This document shows positions 40,179 through 58,260 of a stretch of 64,000 nucleotides of DNA, piece by piece. Below the pieces are notes generated by a model. The model was not told where the DNA came from. It ran no database searches and saw only the letters and a list, made by a program, of their open reading frames with translations. Numbering within the stretch: position 1 is the stretch's first letter; every line of letters begins with the position of its first letter. The position numbers and the translations under genes are program-made. Source of the stretch: Toxotes chatareus (Eukaryota; Chordata; Actinopteri; Toxotidae); NCBI GenBank assembly GCA_016801885.1, contig CM028897.1:2611001-2675000 (forward strand). The letters are read 5' to 3'.

Positions 40179-41666
40179 TGGGGGTGTCAGGTAGTTGTTG
40201 GGGTGGATGGTAGAGTGAGGAGATGAGGCCTGAGGAACACACTGTCCCCTCCTGGCTGGGAATATTAAGAGCAAACACACTGACTCTCTCTCTCTCTCTC
40301 TGGCAGCCTGCGAGGTTACATAACCTCACATCAAACCCACTAATGACCTTTCTCTGACTTTACTGGACAACGTTCTGGGACAGAGAACAAAGCACCCATG
40401 GGAGCTGTGTGGGGGCGCGTCACCCGAAGCCTCTGAAGCAAAACTTTAAGTCGCTGAGAGAGAAGAGGCCTCAGCGTTCGTCAGTCGCTCTCTGAGGATT
40501 TCTGCTCTGGAAACAAAATGCAACCTGAAATGTGTGTGTGGATTTCTGTGCAGAGGAATGCTTTATCTTTTTCCTGTGCATGCAAACACTGAATCTTTAT
40601 GTGTGTGTGTGTGTGTAAGAGACGAGGCCTGTTGTTTGTGCTGACCAGAGAACAGTTGCTGACTGCGCTCACCCCAGGTTATTTTTGGGTCATGCAGAGT
40701 TGAGTGGCAACAGAGGGCTATAAGCACATCCAACCAACTGAAAAAGAAAAGAAAATTAAAAATCATTGGAGCAAACATAGTCTGAAATGACACGTTCACA
40801 TCACCCCCACTGCTGATACAAGCAGCATGAGGCTTCATCAGTTCCTGCACCAAATAATATGTGGACCAAAGAGGAGTCAGAGTTTTACAACTCATCTGAA
40901 GCTTTTACATCCAGCTCTGAATAGAGGGCAGTTTAAAAAAAAGAGAGATAAAGAGGAGGAACCAAAGTAGGCTACAGCACACAAAGTGCTCTGGGATGCG
41001 TGAAGCAAATGGAGCGCCGTCCTCTGCCCTCTGGTGGTGTGATGGGAGACAGAGTGCAGGGCTGCTGCCTCCGCCAGCTCAGGGAACGCGGTGTCCACAA
41101 ACGGGCCTGGAATACTGATGCCACAGTGCAGGGGTGCAGGAGCTGCAGTCTGGCAGGCCCAAGAGAAACGCTCAGCTTCACCGTCCTCTACACAGACACG
41201 GACTCAAGAGGACTACTGTGAGACTACACAGCTTTACTCAGTGGTGTACCTGATATGGATGGAGATGGTTCACACTCAAAAACAGCCAAAAAACTGCATC
41301 TACATTATCTGATGCCGGGCAGGAGAATAAAAATAGTCTCTGTCAGCGATTTCCACCTGTTTACATCTCGACTCCTGCTCAGTTCTCATTATAAAAAGTG
41401 TGAGATATAAATAAATGTTCAAACCCTCTCGTTGGGAATCAAGCCAGAAGACTTGCGATCAATAATACAAGCAGCTAAACAGGTCCTTATGCGAAGGCCA
41501 TTCATCCACGTAACACAGAAAATATACAAATCAAGCATCCACCTCTAAGGCTCCTCCGCCCTGTAGCAACCTGTGGTGCATTTAACATCACCGTGTAAAA
41601 ATGAAAGTCTTCCACTAGGACTCCAAATATCTTCATTACAGATTCATTACCAAACCTGTATGTTTT

Positions 41667-41711
41667 TGATTTTTTTTTTTAAATTTTTGATCAATCAAAA
41701 AAAAAAAAAAC
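41667..41711. repeat. A/T-rich hairpin
   Basis: A T run, then AAATTTTTGATCAATCAAAA, then an A run. TTTTTGAT and ATCAAAAA form perfect arms around CA, and the flanking T and A runs can extend the stem. Confidence 0.75.
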
Positions 41712-42287
41712 TGGTCTCTTCTATTGCCTTAAACATTTGACACAAATGAGCTCAAATTAAATATCTACCCACCTTTGGCCAAGAGTAAGGAAATGATAGG
41801 TTTTTGGTTTTTAGTAGCTCTAATGATTAAACGATTAACAGAATGTCATCATTTCAGATCCAAACTCCACCCAGTCCAGGCAGAATAACATTAGCAGTCA
41901 GAGAGTCTCTGTAGGACCTGTAGTAGCCTGTGGCCTCCGTCCTGTGTAATAATAGTCCTAAGTGTGTGGTCGTCCCCTCCGACAGTCTGTCCTCCTGTCA
42001 GACACCACGCCACAGCACCACCCAGCCACTTCCCTCGCTCTGCAGGACGGCCTGCCGCTGACTCCGTGCCAGCCCGGCCGCCAGCGCTGCCAGGGAACAC
42101 ACACCAACACACGGATGCACACACCTACTTACGTGTACAAGCGACTGCACACACTCTCACATAAATCAAATGCTTGGCCCTCCTCTCTCTGCTGTCCCAG
42201 CATGCACCCTGGTTACCTGGCTGCTGTCCCACTAGCAACAGCTGCTACCTCAGGACTGGAGGTTCCACTGCATGATAGCGTGCGCGC

Positions 42288-42311
42288 ACACACACACACA
42301 CACACACACAA
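42288..42311. repeat. (CA)n microsatellite
   Basis: A CA run of about 11 units in the spacer, directly after GCGTGCG. Confidence 0.9.
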
Positions 42312-42479
42312 ATGCAGTCATAAAGCAGAGTCACAAACAGTACGGGCTTCATTCGGGGGAGAGCTCATTTGAGATGATGGAGGGCTGAAGTAATCAGGGT
42401 GGAGGCACAGAGGTGGGGGCTTGATAGTATCATGGATGGATTAGGACCAGGGACCACGCATCTGTGTGAAGAGACTGTC

Positions 42480-42745
42480 AATCAAACATCCACAAAGACA
42501 CACATGCACACCACAGCCACAAAATGACCACAAAGGGACGCAAAGACGACCACACTGTAACACACAACAACCACAGAGACACACAAAGGGGCCGCAAAAT
42601 GATGCAAAATGACACAGAACAAGCACAAACAACTACAGATACAAAATGAGCACAAAGTGATGCAAAAAAAAAAGACTCACAAAACAGCCACAGTCCTGCA
42701 GTACAACTACAAAGACACACAAAGCAACCACAGAGTACATACCGG
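42480..42745. repeat. Degenerate CACAAA-type tandem array, copy 1
   Basis: Variants of the unit CACAAAG(A/G)GACACAAAATGAC repeat over about 260 bp, with drift in spacing (ACCACAAAGGGACGCAAAGA, CACAGAGACACACAAAGG and so on). On the minus strand it reads as Cys/Phe/Leu-rich open frames that I regard as spurious. Confidence 0.7.
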
Positions 42746-43374
42746 CAAACACACGTCTGTCTCATCTGTCCATGGCTGCGAGACATCTGGAATTACAAAT
42801 ATAAATATTACTATTGATTGACATGACTTCATGTAACTATTGATAATATGCAGTTTATTATTGCCAAGAATCAAAGCAACACATTTTACCCGCCCCCCAA
42901 ACCCATTCAGTTATTTCTACCCCTGCTTCATGTGTCCCCGGGCTCGTTCTGGATGATGGAGGACTGAACTGATCGGGTGGAGCGATGTAGACAAGCCTGT
43001 AGGAAAAGTGCAGAGATGCTGTTTGAGCAGATGCACGAGGTCATGAAGAGAGCGCCTGCTGGGACACGTAACCTCACCTGAGTGGGACAGAGGGAGCAAT
43101 TAATGGTGTAGCTGTGGACTGTTAACTGTCACGCTTAGCGATGGAGGGCGGGGGGTGGGGTGGCGTTATGTAAAGCAGAGCTCCATGGCTGCTTTGAACT
43201 GCAGCTCTGCTTGTGCTGCAGCAGGGCAGGGGTCAGAGCCTCTGGGGGTTATTACGTAACAGCAGGGCCATCTCCATGACTGTCCTCTGGCCACAGTGAC
43301 ACAGGGCTTCATCTCCCCCCCAACCTCCACCCCTACCCCTCCCACTGCCTCTACATCTCTACATTCTACACTGA

Positions 43375-43620
43375 CAACGGAGGCACCAAACAACCACAAA
43401 GAGACACAAAACCACCACAAACTGATGCAAAACAACCACAAATACACAAAAACAACCACAAGCTGAAGCAAAATAACAGAAACAAAACACAAACTAATGT
43501 AAAAATGACCACAAAGTGATGTGAAACAACTGCAAATTGAACACAGAGACACAAATCCACCACAAAAAGACACAAACTGATTCAAAATAACACACAGGCC
43601 ACAGTGACACATGGATCACA
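43375..43620. repeat. Degenerate CACAAA-type tandem array, copy 2
   Basis: Same unit type as the array at 42480 (AACCACAAAGAGACACAAAA, CCACCACAAACTGATGCAAA). The two arrays lie about 630 bp apart in the same orientation, so they probably share an origin. Confidence 0.7.
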
Positions 43621-44808
43621 GCGCACCTTCTTTTTAAGAGCCCTTTGGAGGGTTCTTCCTTTTCGCTGTAGAAGCGCTTTGGTGAAGAAAATGTCAAATT
43701 GTTGAAATGCAGCTCAACAGAGAACAATTGTCCTTCAGCTCCCTGGACAGCGGGTTAATAGGAAGTAGGTAGGACCTTGAAAATCCTTACAGGAAATCCA
43801 CATTTCTGCTAAGAGTGCTGAATATTATGCAGAGAAGTCTCAGGGAGGTGCTTCGCAGGACACCTAAATGGCCTGTAGAGCCCTCCCAGGGTCTTCCTCA
43901 TTACCTGCTGAAGTGGAGCTTTTAGTTTTGGCAGTGATGAGTCAGAATGGACGATGCCGGGGCTTAATTACTGCACTGTGACCGCCGGAGTTCTGCTGTC
44001 AGCCGAATACAGGCCTCACAGCTCAAGGACACATACTGTATAGCCTGTTAAAACATGCAATGTTAGCTAAACTGAGTGTCTGTCCATCAGTTCTGCATAG
44101 GTTGCTGCTCTCATCACAGCTGACGCCGACCATTTCATCTGAGACAGGACACTGGGCTCAGAGGCCCATCACGCTTAACAAGCCCAGCGGTGGAACGAAA
44201 CTCGCTGCGTTTACTCCACTACACAGTTCAGGTGACTGTACTGTGGATGAGTATTTTCATTACATGCTCCACCACATTTTTTTGCATTTACATAAACAGC
44301 ATTTTTATATAAACAGCACATAAAAATAGAGCTGAAATCAAAACTATTCTGGCAACTTAATTATTTTTGCTTTTGAATGTGTTGATTCCAGCTTCTTTGC
44401 AGAGTTGTGCCTGTTCCTGCTCCATAACTGGATTTGCTCTTATTTCATCTTTGTTATAATGGTTGATTCTTATAGTGACAGCCGTCTGTTCTGTTGGTTA
44501 AATAATGACTTTGCTTCCCTCTTTAAACATTTTGATCCAAATTTAACTTTTTCTTGGTTAAATAAAGGAATTATTATTTTAAGTCTTCTTTCAAACATGA
44601 AAAATATTTAAATCAGTAACTGAAGCCCTAACAGAAATTAACCTATTAAAGCAAAACTCTGCACATTAACACATCAGTAATATGATCTAATATTTTGACT
44701 TTCCTAGACAAAGATTTCCACACATTTAGTATTTTGGGACATTTCAGTTTCACAGAACTTTTCACTCCCTTTATAGACTCAACAACACATTCTTTGTATT
44801 TTTTTTCT

Positions 44809-44814
44809 TTTATT
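44809..44814 (-). terminator. Poly(A) signal of rpl3
   Basis: TTTATT on the plus strand reads AATAAA on the minus strand, 72 nt after the rpl3 stop codon. This suits the short 3'UTR typical of ribosomal protein mRNAs. Confidence 0.75.
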
Positions 44815-44885
44815 AAATAACTCTGCAGAATAGTAAGTGATGGTGACAGTCAATGAAGCAGAGACACCATTTGTAGACAGGAACT

Positions 44886-50738
<5,853 letters not shown>

Positions 50739-50820
50739 TTTGTCGCCAGTCCGATTTCAAAGAGGCCTACGGAAGGGCAAACCGCCAATATATACCACAC
50801 GAAATATCGCGAGACTATCC
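50739..50820 (-). promoter_or_regulatory. rpl3 promoter and 5'TOP start
   Basis: Reading the minus strand, a C-start pyrimidine tract CCTCTTT (50765-50759) lies about 25 nt before the ATG. It fits the 5'TOP element of ribosomal protein mRNAs, which makes translation mTOR-responsive. A TATATAT box (50794-50788) sits 24-30 bp upstream of that start. TCTCGCGA (50814-50807), half of the TCTCGCGAGA element frequent at translation-gene promoters, lies further up. Confidence 0.6.
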
Positions 50821-51102
50821 TAGGAGAGGACCCACCCCCTGATTTCACCCAACTAGTGTAGTAAATTCGGCACCCACTAGATGTCGCTGTTCAATTTTGC
50901 AAATTAAAAACCGTATCATTAGATTGCATATTAAACAATAGAACAAATATGACGATTATCTTTACCTGACCTTGAGAAAACAGGTTGTATTGTCAAAATA
51001 TATATTTCAAGCGCTGTACATATGATCTACTGTCTTTTATTTAATTCAGCTATATTTGAGACAAACGTTAAGTTCTTTGAATAATGGCAGTCACTGACAA
51101 AC

Positions 51103-51142
<40 letters not shown>

Positions 51143-52050
51143 AAACATAGCATATTAAAGCTGTCTTAACATTTATTACCATTTCGTTCATAAGAAAACA
51201 AAGGAAACATTTACACCTGGTAATTTAAGGCAGCAATAATTTGTTTTATGTCCCAGTGTTGTAACAAGTTTTGATGTTATGACTGTGAAAATGTGATTTT
51301 TGGGATGTTGGCTGCAGCGGCTTTCACATATGTGGGAAATAGTCATTACTTCTTGTAATATATTTAGAGCATAAATATACTAAGCCCATGCACCAATGAA
51401 AGCAAATCTTGTAGGAAGACTTGCTTTAACTTTGCCATCAGGCCTTGTGTGCCTCTTCTACTATGGCTTTCCTCCAGTTATGAGAACAGAAAAGTGGAGT
51501 ACACTCAACAAACATAAAAACTTACCTGTAGTTATTACGATTTCATTTCACAGCTCTTATGTTGCAAATGTAAAGTGCGACAAATGGTCAAATCTAACCA
51601 GCCTACAGAACAGATGTGACATTTATCTACTGAGTATACAAATGTCAAAAATGTCATGATTTACTGATAATGCAGGGTGGGCCAGCTGATTACCTGGCTT
51701 CTGGATCGAACGGGGCTGTACACACCATGCAGTTTGTCAGGCAATGCAAAATATAGGTATGAGAACATTTTCCTCACACTCATGCTACAGTGCTGATGCA
51801 GTTGAAATTCTGAATTTTCCCATTAAGCATTAAACCTTATGCAACTTTCCTGCACAATGCAAAAAAATTTACTTCAGTTATCAACACACATGACGTGCAT
51901 GGTCCCAGAGTATCCCTCAGTTCCTGTTCCTCATGCTAGAATAGGCATTTGGAAAAAAGTCCCCCTCAGACTTTGTCCCATATGTCCTGATTAAAAACAT
52001 CTGCATGTGCTTTGGCCGCTGAGAAACGCCCAGCGCCGCACACCCAGCCT
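50821..52050. other. Spacer between the rpl3 promoter and the slc25a39 3' end
   Basis: About 1.2 kb of AT-rich DNA. It includes the slc25a39 3'UTR, whose end I cannot place: the nearest minus-strand AATAAA that I noticed is at about 51171, far from the stop. A 34-nt poly-A run stands at 51107-51140. No gene is recognised. Confidence 0.6.
51107..51140. repeat. Poly-A run (34 nt)
   Basis: An uninterrupted A homopolymer between rpl3 and slc25a39. It may be the tail of a plus-strand retroinsertion, but no body is recognisable. Confidence 0.95.
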
Positions 52051-53684
52051 TCAGGAGGCCAGTCGCTCTCGATCAAGGTTCATCTTCTGGAAGAAGGTCT
52101 TTCCAAACTCATAGGTGCTTATCATAACAGCGCAGGCTGGAGCCACTTTGATCACCCTGGGCATGAAACCTGGGGAACATACAAATGTTTTCACTTTAAA
52201 TAGTTTAAATAGTATTTTTATTTCACATTAGACTGCATAGGAGTGTACCTGCAAACAGGCCCCTGTAGCCCAGCTCAGCCCATATTTCCTTCATTATGTG
52301 CCATGTAGATGTGGTTCTCTTTAAGGAAACTAGGAGGAATGGGAATAAGAAAGTATTTAGAGTATTCCTTATTGTATATAAAATATGTGAATACATTTCA
52401 CTTTTTAAAAAGGCAACGTCCTGCCAACACCACCATGCATAAGCACAGACCTCCCAGAGTATCCATCTCTCCCAGCTGGATCTGCCTCCGAGTTTTCACC
52501 ACGTCAAAAGGCAGCGTCAGGACAGCAGCAATCTAAACACCAGATATTTGACTGTCGTAAAGTGTTTCGTATATAATTAACTGACAGCGAGCCGACTTTA
52601 GTTTTACTCATTCCCACTTTTTCAGTTCAGGCAGAAAATCATTTTGACTACATCCAGTCATTGGTACGATCCTGTCAGTAATTAGAACACGTGGTGTTAG
52701 GCGTGTGGCAGGTGTGTGTTAACATCGATGCTGAGTACTCACGGCTCCAGAGACGGCTCCTGCAGTAAAGCTGATGGAGACGTTGGCCTGAGGCATTCGG
52801 AGCTCTTCACACAACTGGGCCTTCACCAGTTCATAGTTAAACCAGTACAAAGCTGAAAGTACACATGAACAGGGATGGTTTGTTTGCTACTGTGTTGCTT
52901 TGTTTCACATTACAATCATCTTAAGACTTTCACAGCACTTGTCACAGCATTGTGACTTATGACTCTCTTCCTGCTGTTTTTTTACATCCAGTTTTTTCCT
53001 GCTAAAGTGGTTTGTCTTTATTCAAATCGAGGGCCTAAGGTGTGTGTGGTCATGTGGCCATAAAAAAATCTGGCAGATTTTCAAGAATGCAAATGGTACA
53101 ACACGGAAATGGTGTATTTATCCGTGTTCTGATGAAAGGATGACTGTATGGAGCAGCAGAGGAGTGAAATATGCTGCGGGAGAGGTTTGACAAGTTTGAA
53201 TGTTAAGAAAAACCCACATTTTATCACACTGTACTGTTTCTATGGCACTGCTCTTACCGGAGAAGGGAACGTCTCTGAGAACAGTGGGCGCCCAGCCCCT
53301 CCACAGGGACAGCAGGCCTTCCTGGGCCACAGCAGACCGGATACACACTCGCAGCTCACTGTAGGTCAGCCGCCGGGACTGCATCTTAGTCCTGACCAGC
53401 TCCAGTGGGCTGATCACGGTCACAGCACCCACTGCAACACACACACACACAGACAAAGAAAACCCAGTTTGTCTTTAAAATTCTTAAAAAACACTGAATT
53501 TAGTTTCTTCAAAAAAAGAGTTTGGACGTGTGTGTGTGTTTGTGTTTTCATGCTCTTACATCTGGCCAGACCACCAGCAACAAGAGGGACATGGCTGCCC
53601 TGAAAACCCAGACCGTATCTCAGGAAGTCTCGCAGCTGGTCGTAGCAGGTGAAGTAGATGACAGTGGCAGGTACTGCCATAACA

Positions 53685-53719
<35 letters not shown>

Positions 53720-56371
53720 GAATCAAATTAAATTCTCTGCACATTATCTGAAATCACTTCTTCGAGACATTTTGTAAATTATGATTTAATAAAAGCATTT
53801 TCTTGATGAGAGTTTAGGAGCTCACAGTGTTGGCGGGAGCCCACTCCACAAAGACCTCAGTCCTTCATGTCGACTGATTTTCACGAAAGCATCCTGAGGC
53901 ACAAACAAACAAACAAACAGGACATATTTCAATTCATTTGTAAAAGGGACAAATACTGTAGCTTAAAGTGTTTCCAGCCACTACAACAGTACTCACAAGA
54001 GTCCCATTGAAATGTGTTGGTGTTTTGTACCAGCTGGTGGAACTGGTTCCATTCTGACAGACGTAGATGTGATCCATCAGTCCATTACAATACAGGAAAC
54101 ACTTCCCTGTGAGGAACAGAACAACCAGCAGTCAGCACAGTTAAAAATATCAGCTAAGGACACAGAATCCAAACAAAACCTTTAAATGAAACGGACATCT
54201 CACAATATTAGTGTGAACCACCATTAAGTTTTAATGTTTTCTAAATTAAGGTAAACAATCATGTACTGAGGAGAGAACAGGTGACTAATAATAGCTGCAA
54301 AGGCAATGACCACAGAGCCAGTCAGAAGATAACATCAGGGCCGCCCTTGTCACTGCTTACTCTGCCTGTTTATTTAGGGCCGGTTTAAAGATAGATTATT
54401 GACAAAACTTTCTAAGAAACTCTAAAAAACCCCAAAAACAACCAGCTCCTACAACAGACTTCACCACGTGGAAATAAAAACATAACAGTTACGTGGAACA
54501 GCATCACGAGTGAGCAGGTCAACACAGATTACAACAAAACCGAGCACACACGTGCAATTTCATTAAAATGTTACAGGATTCAAATTGGTACCATTTTACA
54601 ATAACTGTATTATTTTTGAGTTGAAGTCCAGAGACCTGTGATCTCTGCAATAAACATGATAACACCTGTGATTTCCTGTTAAGGCTAACTGCATGAACAA
54701 GGTCATAAAACTTGTTGTAACTGACTGAACATGAGCCGAACCACAGCTACTGTGGTATAATGGTAAGTCTGTACACAAATACTGAATGAAAACATTCACT
54801 CCCAGTATCAAGAAGCCTGGAAGATTTCTCCCCTGCTCATAGAAAGCCCTCTGGAGCCTCTGGAGCATTTTAAAGCTGAAGGCAGAAGAACAAAACCCCT
54901 CTAGCAAAGAAAAGAGGTGAAAAGAATCATCTCCATAAACAGGAAGTCATCGACAAATCTGTCATGGAATATAAAGGTGGACATGCAAAATATTACAAAA
55001 ATAAAAGAGTGGAATCTCACTAATGAAGGCTACATGAACCTTAAATATAGTTTGATTAGTCAAACATTCATGCTTTGCAGATGTTACTTGGCTTCATTCC
55101 TCTTCGGCTAAAAACAAATCAGGTTGTAGTAACTGGGCAGGATTTCTAACTAACATTTCACTTATACTGATCAGTTTTTCCCTCTGTTTTGTTGTGAACT
55201 GTCTCTATGGAACATTTTCAGTGTTGCTTTTTGTTTATAGATTCCTTATAAACAACATGACATGCTGCTTTTCTCACACACCAACTAATGAATGAGACAC
55301 TGGTCCAAGCAGAGAAACAAACACATGCACTTTAAGCTTTCCTCAGTCACGTGGACGTATTTGCAATGGGGATTTTTTTTTCTGTTTTTATTGGCAAGAC
55401 ATGTTTGTTAGTCGAGCACATGGCCATGTACACAATACTGTGCAGGACCACTGTGTATTTTAGCACGCGGCAACGGAAGGTCAGATACTCACACTTGGAA
55501 GGGCGGATGACGCCGCCCCACGGAGCAGATTCACAGGCTAAAGCTGTGAAACAAACCAAAAGGCAGGACAGATGAAAGACAGAGACAGAGCAGTACAAAC
55601 CAGAGATGAGTGTGCCGCAAAAAGCACAAAGGACAGGTGCTGTGGTGTTAGAAAGGCATCAGGATAAAAATGGGATCAACAAGCAGCTGTTAAAAGCAAA
55701 GTCAGTGTTTTGTTACCAAAGCTACTGTGAGATTCAAACCACAGAAGAAGACGAGCTCCGTGTCCTACCTTGGTGGAACGGTGTTTGCTGAGCCTGCAGC
55801 CTGATCTTCACAACGTCCAGCGGTGTAACTGCAGACAAAGAAACTCACTGATTCTATCTTTTTTATTGACATAGGACTTTGGTAACAATAAAGCAAGTGG
55901 GTGAAAATGTAGAGCTGTAACAGTAAGTCCATTAAACGATCAGACAATTGACTAGAAATTATCTGCAGCTATTTTTACACAACCCTAACAAATAATGTAA
56001 TTATTAATGCAAAAAAAGAAGAAGCTGTTTTCAGCCTCTCAAATTTGAAGATTTTCTGCTTTTTTCTGTTCTATATCATATTAAACTGATATACATATAT
56101 ATAAATCTTTTCAGTTTGGTCTGTTAGTTGGACAAAGAGACATATAAAGATGTCAACTTGGACTCAGAGACTTAATTATTAATCTACTGAAAATAAACAT
56201 TAGAAAAAATATACTAAAAAAATACTTTTATAGACATAAGTTGCTTTTCCTAGTCTTTGTTTCCGTGATCTCACCAAATATAGATGTGAGGAGGGCTCCA
56301 GTGCCAGAGGCCAGCATCTGCTGCAGTGGAGAGATCGCGGTCACGGGGCGGCTGACGGCTCGCTCCCCCAT
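52051..56371 (-). CDS. slc25a39: slc25a39, mitochondrial carrier (glutathione import), complete
   Basis: SLC25A39 is an inner-membrane carrier needed for mitochondrial glutathione import and linked to haem and iron metabolism. Eleven coding exons on the minus strand: 56275-56371, 55769-55828, 55493-55543, 53997-54106, 53826-53893, 53560-53684, 53258-53431, 52743-52852, 52451-52532, 52249-52329 and 52051-52169. All are in phase, 1077 nt, 358 residues (human 359). The three carrier repeats show VTPLDVVKIRLQ, ISPLELVRTKMQ and LTLPFDVVKTRRQ, each with the PxD/ExxK/R signature. The start MGERAVSRP precedes ISPLQQMLASGTGA; the end is FFQKMNLDRERLAS. The extended matrix loop in repeat 1 and head-to-head grn favour SLC25A39 over its paralogue SLC25A40. 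The loop keeps three of the four cysteines known to sense iron-sulphur in human; the fourth aligns with serine. Two acceptors follow (TG)n runs. Confidence 0.95.
53437..53451. repeat. (CA)n run beside the slc25a39 exon 8 acceptor
   Basis: On the minus strand it reads TGTGTGTGTGTGTTGCAG/T, placing the TG run 4-5 nt from the acceptor AG of exon 53258-53431. Confidence 0.9.
53687..53717. repeat. (CA)n microsatellite abutting the slc25a39 exon 7 acceptor
   Basis: About 15 CA units. On the minus strand the (TG)n run leads straight into TAG/TGTTATGG, with no separate pyrimidine tract between repeat and splice site. Confidence 0.95.
54107..55492 (-). other. slc25a39 intron between coding exons 3 and 4
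   Basis: AT-rich intron sequence of 1.4 kb. I see no exon or recognised element in it. An open frame at 54596-54907 (minus) resembles nothing known to me. Confidence 0.7.
55915..56205. repeat. Teleost 'GATTAATCGATTAATC' repeat, diverged, in slc25a39 intron
   Basis: Starts with AGAGCTGTAACAGTAAGTCC and ACGATCAGACAATTGACTAG, contains GTCTGTTAGTTGGACAAAGA and CATATAAAGATGTCAACTTG, and ends near TTAATTATTAATCTACTG. The module order fits the family seen at 16985 and 21135. A further fragment lies at about 56735-56830. Confidence 0.5.
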
Positions 56372-56380
56372 CCTGCCCAC
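56275..56380 (-). other. slc25a39: slc25a39 exon 2 with start codon
   Basis: The exon starts after acceptor GGTCTGACAG, has 9 nt of 5'UTR (GTGGGCAGG) and then ATG at 56371-56369. It ends at donor TTTG/GTGAGA. Thus the coding start lies in the second exon. Confidence 0.75.
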
Positions 56381-58198
56381 CTGTCAGACCAAGAGAAAGA
56401 CCACACCATGTCAGACTGAGTACAGTATGTACTGTAACTACACTTCACAGAGCTGAATCCTGACCCTGTCAGACACTGAGGTTCAGCCCTGTTGGCTGTA
56501 GCCAGGTGTCTATGTCTCCTTGTTATGTAAAACAACTAAAGGAGGAGGGTTGGTGTCTCACAGAATCAGTAACCTTACACCACCTTGATTCAGTGTCCTG
56601 TTATGTCAGAATCCTGAGGGTGTGATACCTGCTGCCGCCTTAGAGTCATGACAACACAAATAAGGTCAAAAAAACAATCATCACTACTAAAAATACTGTT
56701 TTAAAACTTAACCGTGAGCTTCAGGAGTTTTTCGTTCATTTTTTTTGCATCTTATAGATATTTATTAATTGAGAAAATAATCTGCAAAATAATTGATAAT
56801 AATAAAAAGAAATCATTGGTTGCAGCCCTGAAAGTAGGAACAGATGTTGTTAATTTACATGAACTGGGTGAGTCTAGGTGGAGTTGTTATAATGGGGTCG
56901 TTGAAATATTATGATAGCTTATCTACGAGGGGCATGTCTCCAATCTCACCAGACAGCCAGTGAGTCTCGCCTCCTGGCGCACTCCTAAATGAAAGAGTGG
57001 ATAATAGCCGAAAAAATACACATGCAACCAGCCAACAGTGAAATGAAGGTAAATAAAGAAATTTCCTCAAGAGAGTTTTTGTGAAAGTAGTTGATGTTTT
57101 TAAGAAATTATTTACAACGACAACAAATCCATCACAAGCGACCAAGATGTTTTGTCTGAATATTCTTAAAGAAAATGTGCTTTGTGGAGGATTTCTGGCA
57201 TTTCAGCCATCACCAACTTTCCTGATTTCCTACCTGTGTGGCTGCCATTAAGTTTCCCTAGGCTCATCCTATTTCTGGAGGCAACTGCACTTCAGTGTGA
57301 CAGTTATAGCCACTTGGCACTCAAGGTTTGTCTGGCCAATGAACCGTTTTGCCAAACAAATGTCCTCCAGCAGGAAACATCGGTCATCTTCACCTAAACA
57401 AGTTCATTGTATAATCTCATGCAGAATGTTAATGAAAAAAAAACTGAGGCACATTAACTAACTTCACTCCGAATTCTGCAACTCAAAAACACAGAGTTCA
57501 CCAAGATAAACTTAAGACTCTTCAAAGAGGGTATCATGTATCATGGTCATGCCAGTCAAAGTATGAACGTAAGAAAAAGACTTCCCAGCAGTATATGACA
57601 TTATATAACAATAATTCCTAATAATCATTAATCACACACGACCTAGACCCGAATAACAAGCACAGACATGGCTGGATTAATCTATTAAAAATTAACCTGT
57701 TTTTCTTAACTAACAGCACTACAAAACAATACTAATAATTTAAAAAATCACATACAAAAACATTTATAAGGACCGTTATTACTGATGATAGGCTAACAAA
57801 CACATTTGAGGCCTTTGTAAATCAAATGTAAGACTTTTTAATACCTTCTAATTTTTAGGGTCGGTGCATTTTAAGGCTTTTCCACACACGCAGATAATTT
57901 AAACACATAACCTAAGGAGCACCGTGGGAAATTCTGCGTTGTCACATTATGTACTTTTTATCCTCCGCACACGATAGATGGCTAACTTAGCCTGACAGAC
58001 AAAATGAATAAACCTTAAGCCACAGTCGAGGAGAGGAGGAAAGGTCGGATTCAGTTTTATCAGATACACAGAGTCGAACCTGTCCGAGGCATGTTTTCAT
58101 GTAACAGCACCTGAGAGCAGTTTAGCCGAGCAGCTAGCTTTAGCTTTTCAGGCAACGGTAATATTTTTTAAGGTAACAGGCTAGCTAACGTCACTCAC

Positions 58199-58260
58199 CT
58201 CTACTTTAGCTGCCAGTGTCGTAAAATACAGGCGTCTGCGCCCATTTCAGTTGAATCCAA
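58199..58260 (-). other. slc25a39: Probable non-coding first exon and promoter of slc25a39
   Basis: A strong donor AGTAGAG/GTGAGTGACG ends a candidate exon at 58199. It lies 1.8 kb upstream of exon 2 and about 0.9 kb from the candidate grn first exon. The region upstream is richer in CG than its surroundings. The transcription start is a guess. Confidence 0.45.

Larger units (their letters stand above)
36851..44800. other. Convergent spacer between cacng2 and rpl3; no gene seen
   Basis: Both flanking genes end into this 8-kb stretch. I find no exon with recognisable protein similarity. It holds a long (GT)n run, an A/T hairpin, two CACAAA-type arrays and fragments of the teleost interspersed repeat (for example TCTAATGATTAAACGATTAA at about 41818). 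Open frames in the arrays (42441-42786 and 43166-43612, minus) look like cysteine-rich proteins but are products of the repeats. Confidence 0.65.

Noticed and set aside
43166..43612. 148-codon 'Cys/Phe/Leu-rich protein' on the minus strand
   Set aside because: It is encoded by the degenerate CACAAA tandem array. The repeating CGGFVSLC-like segments follow the DNA repeat.
52051..56371. Assignment as slc25a40 instead of slc25a39
   Set aside because: The extended first matrix loop, the 358-residue length and the head-to-head grn neighbour fit slc25a39. Sequence similarity alone would be less decisive.
58060..58150. Possible tRNA on the minus strand (box B-like GGTTCGACTC)
   Set aside because: No matching box A at the right distance and no acceptor or anticodon stems could be drawn.
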